From the NCBI GenBank assembly GCA_947494825.1, contig CANLWN010000005.1, forward strand, positions 124,001 to 188,000: a DNA stretch of 64,000 nt, read 5' to 3'. A model generated the notes under the pieces. It did not search any database. It had not been told where the DNA came from and was given only the letters and a program-made list of their open reading frames with translations. Position numbers and translations under genes: made by a program. This document shows positions 61,590 through 64,000 of the stretch, one piece after another. Every line of letters begins with the position of its first letter. Within the stretch, counting starts at the first letter, position 1. The DNA comes from an uncultured Flavobacteriaceae bacterium (GTDB lineage Bacteria > Bacteroidota > Bacteroidia > Flavobacteriales > Flavobacteriaceae).

Positions 61590-62414
61590 CTAGATCATTA
61601 GGTCACACAGGTCATTAAGCGCGTTGATGACTTCCTCATCATCCGTAAGCGGTTCCACTACGGCTACGTGCACGGCCAAACGCTTAGGCAGGCCGGTTCG
61701 GATCAATTTTGCGGCATCCACCAACAAACGGGTGGAAACGGTTTCTGCCAACCCCAATTCGGTCAGGTTCCTGATCTTATTGGCAATGTTTACCAATTTT
61801 TTCGCATCTGCGGAAAGTATTTCGGTTTCGTTTATGAGTATTTCCGTTTCGGCCTTGGCTTTCGGATAATTAAAGGTAACGGCTACAAAACGCTGTCTGG
61901 TGGAGGGTTTCAATTCTTTGAACCCGCGTTGATATCCGGGATTGAAGGAGGCCACCAACATAAAATCGCCATGCGCCTTTATGGTCTGTCCCAATTTATC
62001 GATAAATAGCTCGCGCCGGTGATCGGTAAGCGAATGAATGGCAACAATAATGTCCGGTCTTGCCTCGGCAATTTCATCCAGATACAAAATAGCACCGGTC
62101 TTGACTGCGATGGTGAGAGGGCCGTCCAACCATACCGTTTCGGCTCCTTTGATGATATACCGTCCAATCAAGTCAGTGGATGATGTTTCCTCGTGACAGC
62201 TCACCGTAATCAGGGTTTTCCCCAATTTGTGGGCCATGAACTCAATAAACCTGGACTTTCCCGTACCGGTAGGTCCTTTTAACAAAAAGGGGATTTTATT
62301 TTGGTACGCATGTTCAAAAACGTCCATTTCCTTTCCGATAGGTCGGTAGTAGGGCTTTGGTTTTAAGGGTGGCATCGGTTCCCTTTCTTTTTTTTCTTCC
62401 AATGTCTTTAGCAT
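61590..62414 (-). CDS. norQ: NorQ-type MoxR AAA+ ATPase
   Basis: 274 residues. Walker A GPTGTGKS, Walker B ILYLDEIAEARPD, sensor VASFNPGYQ, arginine-finger region STRQRFVAV and the C-terminal NirQ/CbbQ-like helical part. With NorD it forms the chaperone that activates NorB. ATG at 62414 lies 209 bp after the norB stop across a hairpin-rich spacer. Confidence 0.92.
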   Translation of the reverse strand: MLKTLEEKKEREPMPPLKPKPYYRPIGKEMDVFEHAYQNKIPFLLKGPTGTGKSRFIEFMAHKLGKTLITVSCHEETSSTDLIGRYIIKGAETVWLDGPLTIAVKTGAILYLDEIAEARPDIIVAIHSLTDHRRELFIDKLGQTIKAHGDFMLVASFNPGYQRGFKELKPSTRQRFVAVTFNYPKAKAETEILINETEILSADAKKLVNIANKIRNLTELGLAETVSTRLLVDAAKLIRTGLPKRLAVHVAVVEPLTDDEEVINALNDLCDLMI

Positions 62415-62435
62415 TACATCCTATTTTCAATTAGA

Positions 62436-62546
62436 ACAAGTTTTAAAAAGCAATACCATAGGGTATGCCGGTTAGGCATGAGCAAGGCAGTTACCCTATG
62501 TATTGCGGTGTTCGCCTCCGCAATGTGTATTGCTTTCAAAACTTGT
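62436..62546 (-). promoter_or_regulatory. Alternative-hairpin spacer between norB and norQ
   Basis: Three stems share arms: outer 62436-62456 with 62527-62546 (ACAAGTTTTAAAAAGCAATAC and its complement, nearly perfect), inner 62450-62465 with 62492-62506 (GCAATACCATAGGGTA, one bulge), and 62502-62508 with 62518-62524 (ATTGCGG). They cannot all form at once, as in an attenuator or a folded repeat element. Confidence 0.6.
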
Positions 62547-62623
62547 TTATCCGGTGTTATGGCCTACCAACCTCAAACTTGGTAAAATTCCATACCATAA
62601 ATTTTGGTATAGGCCATTTGAAT

Positions 62624-63964
62624 TTAAATGGTTCTGATTTCCATGGCCTCATCATTGGGGCGGCCATGTTTTATAAAGTCCGTTATATAGAGTAGGATGC
62701 CCAAGGTCAGTATGGTAGCACAAATAAGAAGTACTACGAAATGGATACTGATTTCATTTTGAACCTGCATAAATTCCATTTTGAATTTACGTTCCAGGTA
62801 CACCTGGGCAACACCGGCGACACCAAAGGCTACCGTCATACCGATCATCCCGATATTGGAAAGCCAAAATGCCATTCGGCCACGCGTACTCTGATATAGT
62901 TTTCTACCCGTCATATTGGGCATACTATAACTAATTATGGCCAGGACGATCATGGCATAAGCACCCCAAAATGCTAGATGGCCGTGCATGGCAGTGACCA
63001 AGGTGCCATGGGTGTATAAATTGGTTTGGGGCAAGGTATGGGCAAAACCCAGTAGCCCAGCTCCCAAAAAGGATACTATGGCAGCACCCAGGGTCCAGTA
63101 CAAGGCCAGTTTGTTTGGGTGTCTTTTCTCCCCTTTACGGTACATGTTTACGGCGAACAACGCCATGGCCAAAAACGCCAAGGGTTCCAAAGCGGAGAAG
63201 ATTCCTCCTACGATCAGCCAAATTTTATTTACGCCTATGTAATAGTAATGGTGTCCGGTTCCCAAAACACCGGACAGGAACGTTAGGCCGACAATGACAT
63301 ACAGCCATTTTTCGATGACTTCCCGATCAACTCCGGTAAGTTTGATCAACAGAAAGGACAAAATACCCCCCATGATCAGCTCCCAGACGCCTTCTACCCA
63401 TAAATGTACCACCCACCATCGAAAGAATGAGTCCATCACCTGACTGTCAAAGGGCAGCATACCGGGCAGATACAATAATGCCGCGAACAACAGGCCCATG
63501 GACAACACCAAGGCGGTGGTGGTTCTTCGTTTTCCCTTGAACAAGGTGGCCAATATCAATCCTAAAAACAAGAGGACATTGACAACGACCAAATAGTCCA
63601 ATTGCCGGGGTATTTCCAAAAACTTACGCCCCTCCCACCAGTTGAAGTGATATCCGATTACAGCGGCTACGCCTACCACCGCCAAAGAGATCAGCTGTAC
63701 GTAGGCAAGTTTAACGTTGACCAATTCCCGTTGGGCCTCTTCCGGGATAATGTAATATGCGGCGCCCATAAACCCGGTCAAAAGCCAAACGACCAATAAA
63801 TTGGTATGTACCGCCCGTGCCGTGTTAAAAGGGATAAAGTCATGGAGCCCATCGAGTCCGATGCGGGCAAAACCCATGATGAAGCCATAGGTTAACTGTA
63901 AAACTAGTAGCAGCATGGCCAATGCAAAAAACCAGTACGCTACTTTTTGTGATTTGTATTTCAT
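62624..63964 (-). CDS. norB: Nitric oxide reductase large subunit
   Basis: 446 residues, twelve membrane helices. Haem-copper oxidase superfamily histidines are seen in NTARAVHTNLLVVW, WWVVHLWVEGVWE (with the Glu typical of NorB), GTGHHYYYIG and YTHGTLVTAMHGHLAFWG. There is no long N-terminal quinol-oxidising extension, so it is of the cytochrome-c-dependent type and needs NorC, presumably upstream outside the window. It reduces two NO to N2O. ATG at 63964. Confidence 0.95.
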   Translation of the reverse strand: MKYKSQKVAYWFFALAMLLLVLQLTYGFIMGFARIGLDGLHDFIPFNTARAVHTNLLVVWLLTGFMGAAYYIIPEEAQRELVNVKLAYVQLISLAVVGVAAVIGYHFNWWEGRKFLEIPRQLDYLVVVNVLLFLGLILATLFKGKRRTTTALVLSMGLLFAALLYLPGMLPFDSQVMDSFFRWWVVHLWVEGVWELIMGGILSFLLIKLTGVDREVIEKWLYVIVGLTFLSGVLGTGHHYYYIGVNKIWLIVGGIFSALEPLAFLAMALFAVNMYRKGEKRHPNKLALYWTLGAAIVSFLGAGLLGFAHTLPQTNLYTHGTLVTAMHGHLAFWGAYAMIVLAIISYSMPNMTGRKLYQSTRGRMAFWLSNIGMIGMTVAFGVAGVAQVYLERKFKMEFMQVQNEISIHFVVLLICATILTLGILLYITDFIKHGRPNDEAMEIRTI

Positions 63965-64000
63965 GGTGGTTTTATTTAGTTTCTTTTTTATCTTTTGCCA

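Overview
The window reads as a chromosomal segment of a marine-type flavobacterium (Bacteroidota, probably Flavobacteriaceae). Three things point there: two SusC/SusD outer-membrane uptake pairs, a 2348-residue secreted protein with a type IX secretion sorting tail, and promoters with the Bacteroidota -7 element (TAnnTTTG). The left 23 kb is visibly AT-rich and made of small, mostly unrelated genes. From about 23.6 kb, at a tRNA-Arg gene, the sequence becomes clearly richer in GC and codes for large envelope and metabolic proteins.

Region 1 (1-15.7 kb) is an array of about 22 short genes, all on the minus strand except one DinB-like gene. Between almost every pair of genes lies a copy of a 19-bp sequence, read on the minus strand as AAAGTTCAAATAAACGATT. 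There are 21 copies, all in one orientation, often touching or forming the stop codon of one gene and the start codon of the next. Several gaps also hold imperfect hairpins. Two genes or gene pairs are flanked by complementary ends, as expected of integron-type cassettes. No integrase is in the window. Recognisable cargo includes a Cys-rich secreted protein, a transglutaminase-like protein, a metallo-beta-lactamase-fold lipoprotein, a SMEK-domain protein beside a HEPN-like protein, a methyltransferase, an HNH protein, a WD40-like secreted protein and a HipBA toxin-antitoxin pair at the right end.

Region 2 (16.2-22.8 kb) holds seven plus-strand accessory genes: an FAD oxidoreductase with an extra C-terminal domain, DUF4386, RidA, DUF4332, an alpha/beta hydrolase, an outer-membrane protein and a GyrI-like protein. 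It ends in a 141-bp tandem repeat and the tRNA-Arg, whose 5' end is partly duplicated twice.

Region 3 (23.9-47.4 kb) runs from a cupin and the giant secreted metalloprotease-like protein to a block with a GDP-fucose-synthase-like enzyme, a NusG/UpxY-like antiterminator and a LytTR response regulator. A SusC-SusD operon, an ASPIC/UnbV FG-GAP lipoprotein and an outer-membrane barrel gene follow. Five promoters in this block share one architecture: two CCACTTATTAC-like direct repeats 20-21 bp apart and a -7-like box exactly 41 bp downstream of the second repeat. This looks like the regulon of the local LytTR protein and includes two tiny membrane or secreted peptide genes.

Region 4 (47.5-57.5 kb, minus strand) carries a BCCT transporter and a second SusC/SusD pair. 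The pair is split by toxin-antitoxin genes, two frameshifted relics, a 22-bp minisatellite and duplicated segments. Region 5 (58.2-64 kb) holds a duplicated outer-membrane gene fragment and a nitric oxide reductase cluster (norB, norQ, norD and a multi-pass membrane protein). A set of mutually exclusive hairpins lies between norB and norQ.
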